A DNA stretch of 42,555 nt from a virus. Under the pieces are notes generated by a model, which was not told the origin of the DNA, made no database searches, and was given only the letters and a program-made list of their open reading frames with translations. Below, in pieces: positions 20,670 to 29,748 of this stretch. The stretch covers positions 1 to 42,555 of IMG/VR virus record IMGVR_UViG_3300044731_000682; one strand, written 5' to 3'. Position 1 is the stretch's first letter; the number at the start of each line of letters is the position of its first letter. The position numbers and the translations under genes were made by a program.

Positions 20670-20878
20670 GGCGCGTCCCCGCTCGGCGGCTGACGCCACG
20701 ACTGGAGCGTCGCGGCGATGGCGACAGCGGCGACGGCGAGCAGCTCGCGCACGAGCGTCGGCGTCGATGCAGGTAGCACCGGCAGCACCGCAGTGAGCAC
20801 TAGCGACAGCGACGCCAGCCAGCCACCGACCATCGGCAGCGTCACCGCGATTGCGGGCTTCTTCTTCTTCGGGCTCAT
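20666..20878 (-). CDS. Holin-like small membrane protein
   Basis: This 70-residue protein begins MSPKKKKPAIAVTLPMVGGW. It has a positively charged N-terminus and two predicted membrane spans (WLASLSLVLTAVLPVLPAST and LVRELLAVAAVAIAATLQSW), with a short polar end. That is the usual layout of a class II holin, and its place beside the endolysin cassette supports it. The start at 20878 overlaps the upstream stop (ATGA). Confidence 0.75.
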   Translation of the reverse strand: MSPKKKKPAIAVTLPMVGGWLASLSLVLTAVLPVLPASTPTLVRELLAVAAVAIAATLQSWRQPPSGDAP

Positions 20879-21225
20879 TCTCCGCTGCCTTTCTGCGCGG
20901 CCATCCACGCGGCCACCGTGTTCGCCTGATCACGTTCACGCTCGGCTTGCGCGAGCTGCTGCTTCAATTCGAAGATGCGTGCGTCGCGCTCAGCCTTCTC
21001 GACGGTGAGCTTCGCATACGACTTGGCCTGAGCGGCGATGCGCTCCTCGTACTCGCGGCGCTCCTCGTCGCAATCCGCGCGCTCACGCACGAGTTCGGCG
21101 CGCAAGTAATCGACTTCCTTCGACGCCGATCGCGACTGGCCGTCCAGCCGACGCACGAGGCCGCGCACGATGACGAGCGCCGATGGTGTCGCGGCCAATG
21201 CTGCGATGAGCTGCCAAATCATCAT
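20875..21225 (-). CDS. Inner spanin-like (Rz-like) protein
   Basis: This 116-residue protein has one N-terminal membrane span (MMIWQLIAALAATPSALVIV), then a long charged coiled coil (VDYLRAELVRERADCDEERR and LTVEKAERDARIFELKQQLA). This is the layout of Rz-type inner spanins, which act after the endolysin at Gram-negative envelopes. It lies next to the holin-like gene. The adjacent lipoprotein would be its partner. Confidence 0.7.
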   Translation of the reverse strand: MMIWQLIAALAATPSALVIVRGLVRRLDGQSRSASKEVDYLRAELVRERADCDEERREYEERIAAQAKSYAKLTVEKAERDARIFELKQQLAQAERERDQANTVAAWMAAQKGSGE

Positions 21226-21308
21226 CGCAACACCTCGTCGTCATAGCGCCGCCTGCACGGGCACGTCGAGATAGCCCGCCATGCGCGCCAGCGAGACGCC
21301 GCGTCATT
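21226..21308. other. Short non-coding gap
   Basis: This 83-base gap separates the lysis cassette from the tail genes. A frame from an ATG at 21271 would give only 13 residues (MAGYLDVPVQAAL) and has no ribosome site, so I do not call it a gene. I see no promoter or terminator. Confidence 0.4.
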
Positions 21309-21677
21309 TCAGAGGACTCCCGGTCCGTTGGACCGATACCACTTCAACGTGCCGCCCGGCGTGCTGATGACGCGGAAATAGCGCTGCTGCGGCGTCACGC
21401 GAACTCGCACCTGCACGCTCGCAGGGAACGGCCCGAAGCACGTCGCGGTGCTGACGACCGGCGTAGTGATCGTGCTGGTGCCGTCCTTTGAGAACACAAT
21501 GAAAAACTCGGCCGTCGCGCAGAACGTCACGAACTGCGGCCCGAGTGCGTTCGTCGCGCCGGTGACGCCAGTGTCCTGCGCGGCCGTCGCCGTTGCAGCG
21601 GTCATCGTGACCTGCGAAATCGCGTCCTGTTCAGGCGGCAGGACGTCGGCGTCTTCACGGAGAATGGTATCGCTCAT
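21309..21677 (-). CDS. Putative virion protein
   Basis: This 122-residue protein has GAGGAG before the ATG. After an acidic start (MSDTILREDADVLPPEQDAI) it is Thr/Val/Ala-rich with beta character (FVTFCATAEFFIVFSKDGTS and VQVRVRVTPQQRYFRVI) and a final Trp/Tyr-rich end. It is likely to be a tail or fibre component. No domain name can be given. Confidence 0.65.
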   Translation of the reverse strand: MSDTILREDADVLPPEQDAISQVTMTAATATAAQDTGVTGATNALGPQFVTFCATAEFFIVFSKDGTSTITTPVVSTATCFGPFPASVQVRVRVTPQQRYFRVISTPGGTLKWYRSNGPGVL

Positions 21678-21704
21678 GGTCTGCTCTCCTCGCGCGCGTG
21701 GCGC

Positions 21705-22715
21705 TCAATACTCGACGGCCGCGACGGTCGCGACGTAGAAGGTGCCGGCGCCTGCGCTGCGCCGAATGTCGATCGTCAGCGTCTTTGACACGCTCGTCAG
21801 CAGCGCGCCGCTAGGCCAGCCCGTGGCCTGCGTCAGATCCTCGCAGAGAATGTCGGCAGCGAAGTCGCCGGTCACCCATGACCAGCCGGTGCCCGGTGTC
21901 GTTGCAGCGATGGTGATCGTGGACGTCGTCGCGTTGTTTGTGACGCGAATCTCGCCGCTCGTCGCGCCATCGCTGGCGCTGACGTAGACCGCGAAACGCA
22001 CGTTGCCGGTCGTGTCGGTGCGATAGACCTTGCGCGCCAAAATCGGCACCTCAAGCAAAATGCTCGCGAAGGTTCCGCTCGTCGTCGACCACGCGTCCGT
22101 CGTCGTGCGCGGTCGCGCGATGTTGAAATACTGGCGACGCTGCGGGCTTGCGAGCGCCAGCGCGACACCGACGATTGACGAGTAATCGCGCGCCTCGATG
22201 GGCTCGCGCACCTGTAGCGTCGTGAGCTCGACGCCGAGGTCTGCCGCGTCACCGTCGAGCGTAATGCGCGGAGCCTCAAAGCACGTCACGCCGAGCACCG
22301 TGACCGTCGCGCTCGATGCCGCGTTGGTCAGCGTGAAGTTGATGGTCTGGAGGCTGGCGCTCTTCGCGCTCAAATCTTCCTGATACACGAGCAGCGTGCC
22401 CGAGTCCGCGATGATGTAGTTCTGCGTGGCGCTCGACGTGTCCTTGAACTCAAGCACTGCATTACCGCTTAGCCACAAGTGCCATGTGCGGCGCACCGCG
22501 CGCCCCGGTGGCGTGACGCGAAAATACCACGTCGCGGTCGAGCCCGCGGCAATCGCGAAGTTTGGCGCGAACGCAGGCACGAGCACTTCGCCGTTTCCGC
22601 CGCACCAGTTGGCCAGTTCGCCCGCGTCAAGCCACGTCCTCGCGCGTACAGCCTGCCCCGTGACGACGTCGGCTTCTGCGATGATGGTGCGCGCTGCGGG
22701 TACGGTCGCGGTCAT
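21705..22715 (-). CDS. Putative tail/fibre structural protein
   Basis: This 336-residue protein begins MTATVPAARTIIAEADVVTG. It is rich in Thr, Ala, Ser and Val and in beta-strands (TWYFRVTPPGRAVRRTWHLW and VRFAVYVSASDGATSGEIRV). Aromatic residues near the start (TWLDAGELANWCGG) recall the start of the next protein (TWRSIANNWN), so the two may share a small module. It overlaps that gene (ATGA). Receptor contact or tail-tip decoration is possible. Confidence 0.65.
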   Translation of the reverse strand: MTATVPAARTIIAEADVVTGQAVRARTWLDAGELANWCGGNGEVLVPAFAPNFAIAAGSTATWYFRVTPPGRAVRRTWHLWLSGNAVLEFKDTSSATQNYIIADSGTLLVYQEDLSAKSASLQTINFTLTNAASSATVTVLGVTCFEAPRITLDGDAADLGVELTTLQVREPIEARDYSSIVGVALALASPQRRQYFNIARPRTTTDAWSTTSGTFASILLEVPILARKVYRTDTTGNVRFAVYVSASDGATSGEIRVTNNATTSTITIAATTPGTGWSWVTGDFAADILCEDLTQATGWPSGALLTSVSKTLTIDIRRSAGAGTFYVATVAAVEY

Positions 22716-23476
22716 AGCGGCACCTGCTCTGCGGCGTATGCCTGCGTGGCGTACACGCTCAACGTGGACACTGCCTTCGCCCAGACCTCGACGGTCACGA
22801 GCACCGCAGCGACGCTTGACGGCGACGTGCCTGACAGCCCATTCACGATGGCGTAATTCACAAACTCCGCGTCGAGCGTGACGTAGCCGTCAATGCGCCA
22901 GAGGTTGGTCGCGTTGTTGAAGGCCGCCGTCTCAAGCACGTTCGCTGGCGCGGTCGTGAGTCCCATTTGCTCGTTCGCGGTGCCCGCGATGCACACGCCG
23001 ATGCGGAGGTACGCGCTCGCGGTCGATCGGCCGCCAACAGCGAGACGCACGGTGTACGGTCTGCCATCAGCGCCGACGAGCAACGGGAACGGCCCGAAGC
23101 TCACGAGCCGCCCCCAGACGCTTGAGCCCTTGCTGTTGCCGATGCCGCCAGTGGTCGTGCTTTCAGCGGCCCAGCAGACCAGCGTGCGCGAGCGCTCGTC
23201 CGCGGTGTGATTCCAGTTGTTCGCGATGCTGCGCCACGTAGACGTGCGGACGGGTTGCGCCTCGTAATCCGCGAGCGTCGTGGAAATGCCGCGTATCAAA
23301 CCTCGCGGCGAGATGCCCGTGCTCGCGAGCGTCAGCGCGCCGAGAGTCGAGTTGACGACGCCGACGCGCGCGTTCGCGAGCCCATACGTAACCTCGAGCA
23401 GCTCGAGGGTGTAGTCGCGAGTCTCTCCGAACTCCGTCGGCAGCAGCTCGAGCAGATATCCGGTGTAGTCGGCCAT
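22712..23476 (-). CDS. Putative tail-tip structural protein
   Basis: This 254-residue protein begins MADYTGYLLELLPTEFGETR. Near residue 40 it carries one copy of the beta-repeat motif (VVNSTLGALTLASTG), the same unit that is repeated in the 276-residue fibre-like protein. The rest is beta-rich with segments TSTWRSIANNWNHTADERSR and SSVWGRLVSFGPFPLLV. This links the tail-tip and fibre genes as parts of one structure. No enzyme motif is seen. Confidence 0.65.
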   Translation of the reverse strand: MADYTGYLLELLPTEFGETRDYTLELLEVTYGLANARVGVVNSTLGALTLASTGISPRGLIRGISTTLADYEAQPVRTSTWRSIANNWNHTADERSRTLVCWAAESTTTGGIGNSKGSSVWGRLVSFGPFPLLVGADGRPYTVRLAVGGRSTASAYLRIGVCIAGTANEQMGLTTAPANVLETAAFNNATNLWRIDGYVTLDAEFVNYAIVNGLSGTSPSSVAAVLVTVEVWAKAVSTLSVYATQAYAAEQVPL

Positions 23477-23482
23477 GACGTA

Positions 23483-24391
23483 TCAGAGCGGCTGCACACC
23501 GTTTGCAAACGGAACGATGAAATAGACCGCGTAGACGTAGCGCTCGCCGCCCGAGGTTGTGAACGTGTTTGGATAGTTTCGGTAGAAACTTGCCAACCTG
23601 ATATTTTTCAGGAAGCCGAGCACGTTTGCTGGCGAGCTCGCGGAGCCGCGCCCGATCATGACAGGAATCGCGGTATCACCGCTGCCCCACGGGCTCGCGA
23701 CCGCAGTGTTGTTCGACGTGCTCGACGCGCCATACACCGGGAAAGACCAGTCGGCAGTCGTCCAAACCGTCGTCGGCGAGTAGTAATACGTCCATAGAGA
23801 GCCGGTGAAGTCGAAACCCGCATTTCCGGCGCCAGCCGCGACGATCCACGGGTGCGCGTTCGACGGATCATACGTGCTGTTCGCGATGGCCTCTACCACC
23901 AGCGACCCGCGCAGCGTCGAAGTGCCATCCGTCATCAGCGCATAGAACGGCCGGATTCCCGCAGCATTCTCGGCTGCGTCGTACGTGACGAGGTGTCCGC
24001 GCGCTGATCCAGACGAATTGAACAGAGTTGCGTTGTTGACGATGGTCGTTTCGTCTGTCGCGGTGGCGCACGTCGGAAGCGCCGTCGCGGTCCCGTTGGC
24101 TTGCGGCGCCGCACGCGAAACTTTGATCGAAAATGTCGTGTTTGCGCCGCGCCGCTGCACGTATAGCCAGACCTTCGACGCCGCGTCGACCAGCACGTAC
24201 CACGCGTTCGCCACGTCGAAGAGCGCGACCGTATTTACGCGATCTGGCGAGGCTGCGTTCGTCGCCGTCGTGCCATCGCTGGTGCCGACGATCGTCCAGC
24301 CGTTTGCCAGCAGAAGCGTCTTCAAATCGAAGAGCAGCTGCGAGCCCTGTCGAGTCGAGCAGTCGATATTGACGCTTGATACCTTTGCCAT
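23483..24391 (-). CDS. Putative tail structural protein
   Basis: This 302-residue protein begins MAKVSSVNIDCSTRQGSQLL. It is a mixed alpha/beta protein with many Thr, Ala, Asn and aromatic residues (TGSLWTYYYSPTTVWTTADW and LASFYRNYPNTFTTSGG). It lies between the tail-tip protein and the large 887-residue tail gene. It may be a receptor-binding or tail-tip protein. No known domain is recognised. Confidence 0.65.
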   Translation of the reverse strand: MAKVSSVNIDCSTRQGSQLLFDLKTLLLANGWTIVGTSDGTTATNAASPDRVNTVALFDVANAWYVLVDAASKVWLYVQRRGANTTFSIKVSRAAPQANGTATALPTCATATDETTIVNNATLFNSSGSARGHLVTYDAAENAAGIRPFYALMTDGTSTLRGSLVVEAIANSTYDPSNAHPWIVAAGAGNAGFDFTGSLWTYYYSPTTVWTTADWSFPVYGASSTSNNTAVASPWGSGDTAIPVMIGRGSASSPANVLGFLKNIRLASFYRNYPNTFTTSGGERYVYAVYFIVPFANGVQPL

Positions 24392-24399
24392 GTAGCTCC

Positions 24400-27063
24400 T
24401 CAGCTGGCCAGTTGCCGCGGGGGCACGTCGCCGCTCGCGAAGGGGATTTCGTTGTCCGGTGCACCGACAGCGATGAACGCGTATTGCTCCTGCAAAGCCT
24501 GCACGATGGTTGCGTCATGGTACTCAAGCGTGCGCGTGCCGGTGGGAATAGTGCCTGCCGTGCGCGTGGCGCGCACCGTTCGCGTCGACACGGTCACGGT
24601 CGTCACGGTGAGTTCTGCGGCGCTCGGCGTCGCATTGTCGTACGTCGCGATGAGCACGCGGTCGCCGGTCTGCCACGCGCCAGTCGCTGCGTATCCGGCA
24701 GGCTGCGACGAGTCGAGCACGATATCGTACGTGCTGCCGGTCACCAGCGTCACGGTGTCGATGAGCGACGATGGTGCATAGCCTGCGACGCGCACCTGTG
24801 TCGTCAGCACCGTCAGCTCCACGACGGCATCAAGCGGCTTGACCTTGCGCCCAATGACGACGCCGCTTGCCGCGACGATGCCGCGACCGCCAGCGTCGAC
24901 GTCAGGGAGCTGCGCGATGGTGACGCTGACCTGCGAGCCAATGACGGCGTCGATCGCACTGAGCGTGCACGCGACGGTGATCGTGGAGTACGCGGCACCC
25001 AGCACGCCAAGCCACGTCTGCGCCATCGCGAGGACTTCGGAGTACGGGATATCCGCGTCACCGGCCCACGTTGAGCGCGGCTCGATCTTCATCATCGTGG
25101 GCAGCGGGTTCCGCGAAAGCGCCGCCGCGTCGCGCACCACGAACGTCCTGCCGACGTGCTTGCTCGTCAACGGATCGAATCCGGTCTTGAGCTGGATGGT
25201 GTTGACGAGGCCGTACGCGTTAGGCTCCCAGCCCGGCATTTGCGCGCCACTGAGATTATTGCTCGCGTCGATGGTGTAGCTGGTGCTTTCAGTCGCTGCG
25301 CCCGCACGAAACTCGCGGAAGGCCAGCCGACCGTCCGTGGTCACATACGGCACGAGCCCGTACAGCTTGCATTCGTCCTCGATCATTTTCGCGACGCTGA
25401 CGTCGGATGCGCCTGCGTACGTGCGCGCGCGCAGCCAGTCGCGGCCCAGCGAGACGGCGTCGACCGTCGTGGTGATCGCGCTCGTGTCGACGTGCTCCGT
25501 CGTTACCAGCGGCATACGGCCCGATGGTGCGTACGTGGGCGAGTCCGTGGTCAGCGCGACGAGGAAGTCTGCGAAGGTGCCTTCGGCCGCGTATGTGCGC
25601 GAGCTGGTGACGGTCGGCACCGACGTGCCAGTGTAGTAGCGATCGAGCGCTGTCGGCATCAGGCCGGGAATGCGCCGCACGCGCAGCGTCGCCTTGCGCG
25701 TCGTGGAGTCCCATGAGAGCACGTCGTACTGGCGTGTCAGCGCGTCTTTGCCGTCGAACGCGGGCCACTCAAGCGAGACGCTGTCGCCGGTCGCGAGCGT
25801 AATGCTGCCGCCGATGTAGATGGTTTGCGTGCTGATGGCGGCGCTGAGGTAGCCGACAAAGCCGCGAGGCACGGTGCCTGCGCCCTCAATGCGGTCAAAC
25901 GAATACGGCTCGTAGGATTGGCTCGAGGACACCGAGAACACGCGCACGCCATCGCCTTGGCGCACCATCGGAAGCCCAGCCGAGTAGACCGGATCGATGC
26001 GCGAAGAGCTTTCGTTGAGCGTGTCGACATTGCACCAGCGGTGAGAGCCTGACGGCGTCGAGTAAAGAAACCGCCACGCGCTCGTCGTCGTCGGAGTCGG
26101 CACCAGCGACGGCCGCTCGCCTGACGTGCGATTGAGCGCGTGCGTGCCCCAAGTGCTTGAGGCCGTGCGAATCAGCGCCTCAAGAGCCGCGCAAAACTCC
26201 TCCTGCGTCTCGTAGTAGCCCTCAAGGTCTGCGCCGCCGACTGTCGCTGTGTGCGCGACTGCGCTGTCGATGTCAGCGCCCCCGAGAATGCTGATCTGAA
26301 ACAACGGCGCGGTGCGCGCGTTGTAATTGATTCCGCGTAACGTACTGGGCTCCGCGAGGTCCGCGCTCAGCGTTTGGTTGAGCACGCTCGCGATGCTGTC
26401 GAGCTGCACCTCCCACGTCGTCAGGTCGCGCAGCTTCGGCTGCGCAGCGACGATGCCGCGCCATACCAGCGTGCCGTCGCCCGTCTCGCCGTCGCCGTAC
26501 GCGTACAGGTACGCGATGCTGCCCTCGACAGTCGGCCGTCCGTTGGCGAGGCCGCTCTCCTCAAAGGTGACTTCGGGCCGCGTCAGGCCCAGCGTCGTGT
26601 CAACCGTGTGCGCCGTCGCGATGGTGTCGCGATAGCCGCGCGTCACTGTCGGCGCGGCAGTGCCACCGCCAGACGTAATCTTGAAGCACTCATTACCGAG
26701 GAAAAAGATATCGCCGTTCGCGGTGTTCGTGCTGGTCAGCGGGATAGACACCGCCGTCGCGCTCACCGACGACGACAGGTAATTGATGCGCGTCGGCTGC
26801 CGCGAGAACGAGTCGCCGGTGCGATGCGAGCCGTCATCGATGATGCGCGCAGTGAACCCGCTCGCACGCAGCTTGACGGCCGCAGGGTCCAGCGACTCGC
26901 CCCACTGGACGCTGCGTGCCTCGAGGCCGCCAATGCGCGTGCGGTCCTCCGTGCCTGCGCCGATGAGCGCCGACGACGACACGAACTCGTAGGGATGTCC
27001 CGCGATGACGAGCCGGAACGCAATCGCGCCCGAGCCGGACACCGCGACATCAGCCCACGTCAT
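24400..27063 (-). CDS. Large tail protein, probable tail-tip/baseplate hub
   Basis: This 887-residue protein is the largest in the window. It begins MTWADVAVSGSGAIAFRLVI. The first half is rich in beta-strands and short turns (LVIAGHPYEFVSSSALIG). The middle (MIEDECKLYGLVPYVTTDGR, then LAFREFRAG) resembles the hub domains of long-tailed phages. The final third has strand repeats and a Pro-rich end (DNEIPFASGDVPPRQLAS). Its place after the tape measure and the distal tail-like gene fits a hub or tail fibre-connecting protein. The start overlaps the upstream stop (ATGA). Confidence 0.7.
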   Translation of the reverse strand: MTWADVAVSGSGAIAFRLVIAGHPYEFVSSSALIGAGTEDRTRIGGLEARSVQWGESLDPAAVKLRASGFTARIIDDGSHRTGDSFSRQPTRINYLSSSVSATAVSIPLTSTNTANGDIFFLGNECFKITSGGGTAAPTVTRGYRDTIATAHTVDTTLGLTRPEVTFEESGLANGRPTVEGSIAYLYAYGDGETGDGTLVWRGIVAAQPKLRDLTTWEVQLDSIASVLNQTLSADLAEPSTLRGINYNARTAPLFQISILGGADIDSAVAHTATVGGADLEGYYETQEEFCAALEALIRTASSTWGTHALNRTSGERPSLVPTPTTTSAWRFLYSTPSGSHRWCNVDTLNESSSRIDPVYSAGLPMVRQGDGVRVFSVSSSQSYEPYSFDRIEGAGTVPRGFVGYLSAAISTQTIYIGGSITLATGDSVSLEWPAFDGKDALTRQYDVLSWDSTTRKATLRVRRIPGLMPTALDRYYTGTSVPTVTSSRTYAAEGTFADFLVALTTDSPTYAPSGRMPLVTTEHVDTSAITTTVDAVSLGRDWLRARTYAGASDVSVAKMIEDECKLYGLVPYVTTDGRLAFREFRAGAATESTSYTIDASNNLSGAQMPGWEPNAYGLVNTIQLKTGFDPLTSKHVGRTFVVRDAAALSRNPLPTMMKIEPRSTWAGDADIPYSEVLAMAQTWLGVLGAAYSTITVACTLSAIDAVIGSQVSVTIAQLPDVDAGGRGIVAASGVVIGRKVKPLDAVVELTVLTTQVRVAGYAPSSLIDTVTLVTGSTYDIVLDSSQPAGYAATGAWQTGDRVLIATYDNATPSAAELTVTTVTVSTRTVRATRTAGTIPTGTRTLEYHDATIVQALQEQYAFIAVGAPDNEIPFASGDVPPRQLAS

Positions 27064-27899
27064 GGCACCTCGACAAGCGTGGTGATCGACCGCGTTTGCA
27101 GCGGCATCGACCAGTGACCGTCGTAGTCAGCCGTCACGCGCGTCGGGTCAAAGTGCGCTGCGTCGCCGCGAATCTTGTAGACGCTTGCGCCGTTGAGCCC
27201 GGCCGTGCGGTCAACGAGCGCAAATGGCAACGTCGCGCGCAGGTGCTTGTAGAAAGCCTCCCACGTCCACGTCACCTTGGTAGCCGCGCCGACGTCTGCG
27301 ATGCGCACCGCAGTACCGCCAACGCCAGGACTCGCGCTCCACTCCGCGTCGGTGGGACCGGCTTGCGTCTCGAAGGGCTGCACCCAGTCGCGATACGTCG
27401 GAAGCTCCACAGGGTGCGTGCTGTACGATTGCCCGTTGTCGGACTCAGCGTAGGAGATGCGCCCTGCGGGCTCGTACGTCTCGTGCACCTGCGACTGGCC
27501 AGCGAGGCGCGCGATGATGAGGTACTTCGGGCGCTGCGTGGAGGTGTACGTCGACGCCGCGCTGAGGTTTGCGGAGAAGCCGAGTAGGTCACGCATCGCG
27601 ACGCCCTGCGCGCCGCTCCACGTCACCGTAAAGTTCCCCGCGGCGCTGAGCGTATATCGGCACGTCGACGCGCTGAACGTGACGGTGAGGCCCGCGACGA
27701 TGCCCTCGATGCCGTTGATGAAAAGCGCGATCGGCACGCCGTCAACGGTCGCCTGCACGTTGCCATGCATATAGACGCCGCTGGCGAATCCCACGTTGCC
27801 CGTGAGCGTGCCGCCGAACACCGCAGCGTTCGCGCCGCCGACAGTGCCGAGGCCAAGCCGCGCAAAGTCCCACGCGCACGAGTAGAGATCACGCGGCAT
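27060..27899 (-). CDS. Tail protein, distal-tail position
   Basis: This 279-residue protein follows the tape measure, where distal tail proteins are usually coded. A GTG at 27902 and an ATG at 27899 are both possible starts; I chose the ATG, which shares a base with the tape-measure stop and lies 8 nt after a GGGGG tract. It is beta-rich with aromatic segments (YSCAWDFARLGLGTVGG and VELPTYRDWVQPFETQ). No motif proves the name. Confidence 0.65.
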   Translation of the reverse strand: MPRDLYSCAWDFARLGLGTVGGANAAVFGGTLTGNVGFASGVYMHGNVQATVDGVPIALFINGIEGIVAGLTVTFSASTCRYTLSAAGNFTVTWSGAQGVAMRDLLGFSANLSAASTYTSTQRPKYLIIARLAGQSQVHETYEPAGRISYAESDNGQSYSTHPVELPTYRDWVQPFETQAGPTDAEWSASPGVGGTAVRIADVGAATKVTWTWEAFYKHLRATLPFALVDRTAGLNGASVYKIRGDAAHFDPTRVTADYDGHWSMPLQTRSITTLVEVP

Positions 27900-29359
27900 C
27901 ACATCCCCCGCCCGAGACGCCCGTGCGCCTCGCTGATCATGCCGCTGATATCGCGCCCGAGCTGCGCGCGGTCTGCGGCGTATACAAGCCCACTACTGCC
28001 CCAGTTGATGACGACCGTGGTGCCTGCGCCCTCAGCCGTGCCGGGCGTCAGCGCTGGCCCGCCAGTGGCCGCAGCGGGCGCGCCACCGCCACCACCAGCG
28101 CCGCCGAACGCACCCGTTGCCGCGCCCGCGACGCCCGCTGCTACGCCCACCGCAGCCCATTTGGCAGCCGCCGCGAAGTGACCAGCCGCTGTTGGTGAGC
28201 CGACCGCGAGCGCGCTGATGCCGAGCGCGGTTTGCTTGAGGCCCTGCACGATGGCCTCAGTCGTCAGCGCACGCGCGACGTCCTGCACCATGCCGAGCGC
28301 GGCTTCTCCCATCGACTTGCTGCCGTCCAGCCACGCAGAGACGCTGCTCGCAAAGGCGCTCTCAAGCGCTTGGAACACGCTGTCGTTGATCGACTTGAGC
28401 CGCTCAGCTGCTTCTTCCTCTTGCCGCTCGCGCGCCTCGAGAAACTCGCGATTCCGATCGAGCTGCTCGAGGTAACGGCGCTGTTGGACGTCGTCCTCTT
28501 TGGCCTGAATAGCGGCAACGGCTTCAGGCTCGCGGCCGAGCGTCTCCATATCAAGACCCTCAAGCGTCAATGCGCCACCGCCACCAGCCTCCCGCATTAG
28601 TTCTTCCAACGTAGGCCGACTAACGCCACCACGACCACCGCCTCTGCCACCGCGTCGAGTCGCGCGCTCACTAGCCGCGGCTGCGGCAGTAGCAGGCGCT
28701 TCGGGAAATGCTGCTGCTGCTGCCACGTTCTCTTCGAGTCGTGCCTGCTGGTCTTTGATGCGCTGAATCTCGCGAGCGTTTTCGCCTGAGAAATTAGTCA
28801 GTTCGAGCAGTTCAAGACGTTCTGCTAAGCGCTGGCGTTCGATATCAAGTTGCTCTGGCGCTGCAATGCCGAGAGCCAACTGCCTACTGCGTGCAGCCTG
28901 CTCTTGCTGCTTTTTGCGTCGCTGTTCGATTTCATCAAACGCATCCGCAGCGTTGTAGAGTTCACGCGTCAGCTTGCGTGTTTCGTCTGCCGTGTTGCTT
29001 TGCTCTTGGCCATAGCTTTTCCACAGCGACACGCCTGCCGTGACCACGACGCTGACCGCCGCGACCGCAAGTCCAAGCGGACCAAGGCCCGCGGTCGTGA
29101 GTCCTTGGATGACGCCCGTCGCGCTGCCTGCGACGCTGATAACCTGCCCAAGCCCCGGCACGAGCTGTCCGACAGCCTGACCAGCAAGGCCGAGCGCGGA
29201 GCCAAACTGGCCGATCTGCGGCTGCGCGGCCTGTGCGGCTTGCCCGACCTTTGCCGTCGATGCCGCCGCTTGGTCCGCGCTCGACGCGGTCTGCTTGAGC
29301 GCGGTCTGCGCCTGCGTCGAGTCGAACGTGATCTTACCTTGGACGTCGAAGTCAGCCAT
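27899..29359 (-). CDS. Tape measure protein
   Basis: This 486-residue protein has tape measure features: a helical start rich in Ala and Gln (TALKQTASSADQAAASTAKV), hydrophobic segments (LGPLGLAVAAVSVVVTAGVS), charged coiled coils (EQRRKKQQEQAARSRQLALG), and a Gly/Ala-rich hydrophobic stretch near the end (KWAAVGVAAGVAGAATGAFG). It is short for the family. Tail length scales with this protein at about 0.15 nm per residue, which would give a tail near 70 nm. It follows the two small genes in the tail chaperone position. Confidence 0.85.
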   Translation of the reverse strand: MADFDVQGKITFDSTQAQTALKQTASSADQAAASTAKVGQAAQAAQPQIGQFGSALGLAGQAVGQLVPGLGQVISVAGSATGVIQGLTTAGLGPLGLAVAAVSVVVTAGVSLWKSYGQEQSNTADETRKLTRELYNAADAFDEIEQRRKKQQEQAARSRQLALGIAAPEQLDIERQRLAERLELLELTNFSGENAREIQRIKDQQARLEENVAAAAAFPEAPATAAAAASERATRRGGRGGGRGGVSRPTLEELMREAGGGGALTLEGLDMETLGREPEAVAAIQAKEDDVQQRRYLEQLDRNREFLEARERQEEEAAERLKSINDSVFQALESAFASSVSAWLDGSKSMGEAALGMVQDVARALTTEAIVQGLKQTALGISALAVGSPTAAGHFAAAAKWAAVGVAAGVAGAATGAFGGAGGGGGAPAAATGGPALTPGTAEGAGTTVVINWGSSGLVYAADRAQLGRDISGMISEAHGRLGRGM

Positions 29360-29365
29360 CGGAAG

Positions 29366-29728
29366 TCATCCCTTTCGCTGAGCTTCGGCCATGCGCCGCT
29401 CTGCCTCGCGCCGCTCGCGCTCCGCACGCATATCCAGCGCTTCGACGTGATTCTGCGCGCCGTCGATCGCCAGCATCGCCTCGAGCACGACTGCGATCTG
29501 CTGGTCGACGTCGACCGCGCCGTTCGCCCAGTGACGCCGCAGCACGAGCGCCTGCGCCACGACAGGATCACCGTACGCGCGCCACGGGCACGACGTCGGC
29601 GGCTCACCGAGCATCCGCACGACGCCGTCACGCATACGCGCCACGGACGCTCCGAGGCCGCTCAGGGCCGCGCGACGCACCGGGGCGCGGCGCTCACCGC
29701 CGCAGTCACAGTCCCACGCCTGACGCAC
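29366..29728 (-). CDS. Putative second tail assembly chaperone
   Basis: This 120-residue protein lies between the 198-residue gene and the tape measure. I chose the GTG at 29728 because GGAGG lies 8 nt before it; the frame itself stays open to 29866, overlapping the end of the upstream gene in the -1 frame. The start holds CDCGG (about 7-11). The rest is helical and charged (ALDMRAERERREAERRMAEA). Position fits a lambda gpT-like chaperone, but I see no canonical slippery site. Confidence 0.7.
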   Translation of the reverse strand: MRQAWDCDCGGERRAPVRRAALSGLGASVARMRDGVVRMLGEPPTSCPWRAYGDPVVAQALVLRRHWANGAVDVDQQIAVVLEAMLAIDGAQNHVEALDMRAERERREAERRMAEAQRKG

Positions 29729-29748
29729 CGCTGCGGCCTCCGGACGGG

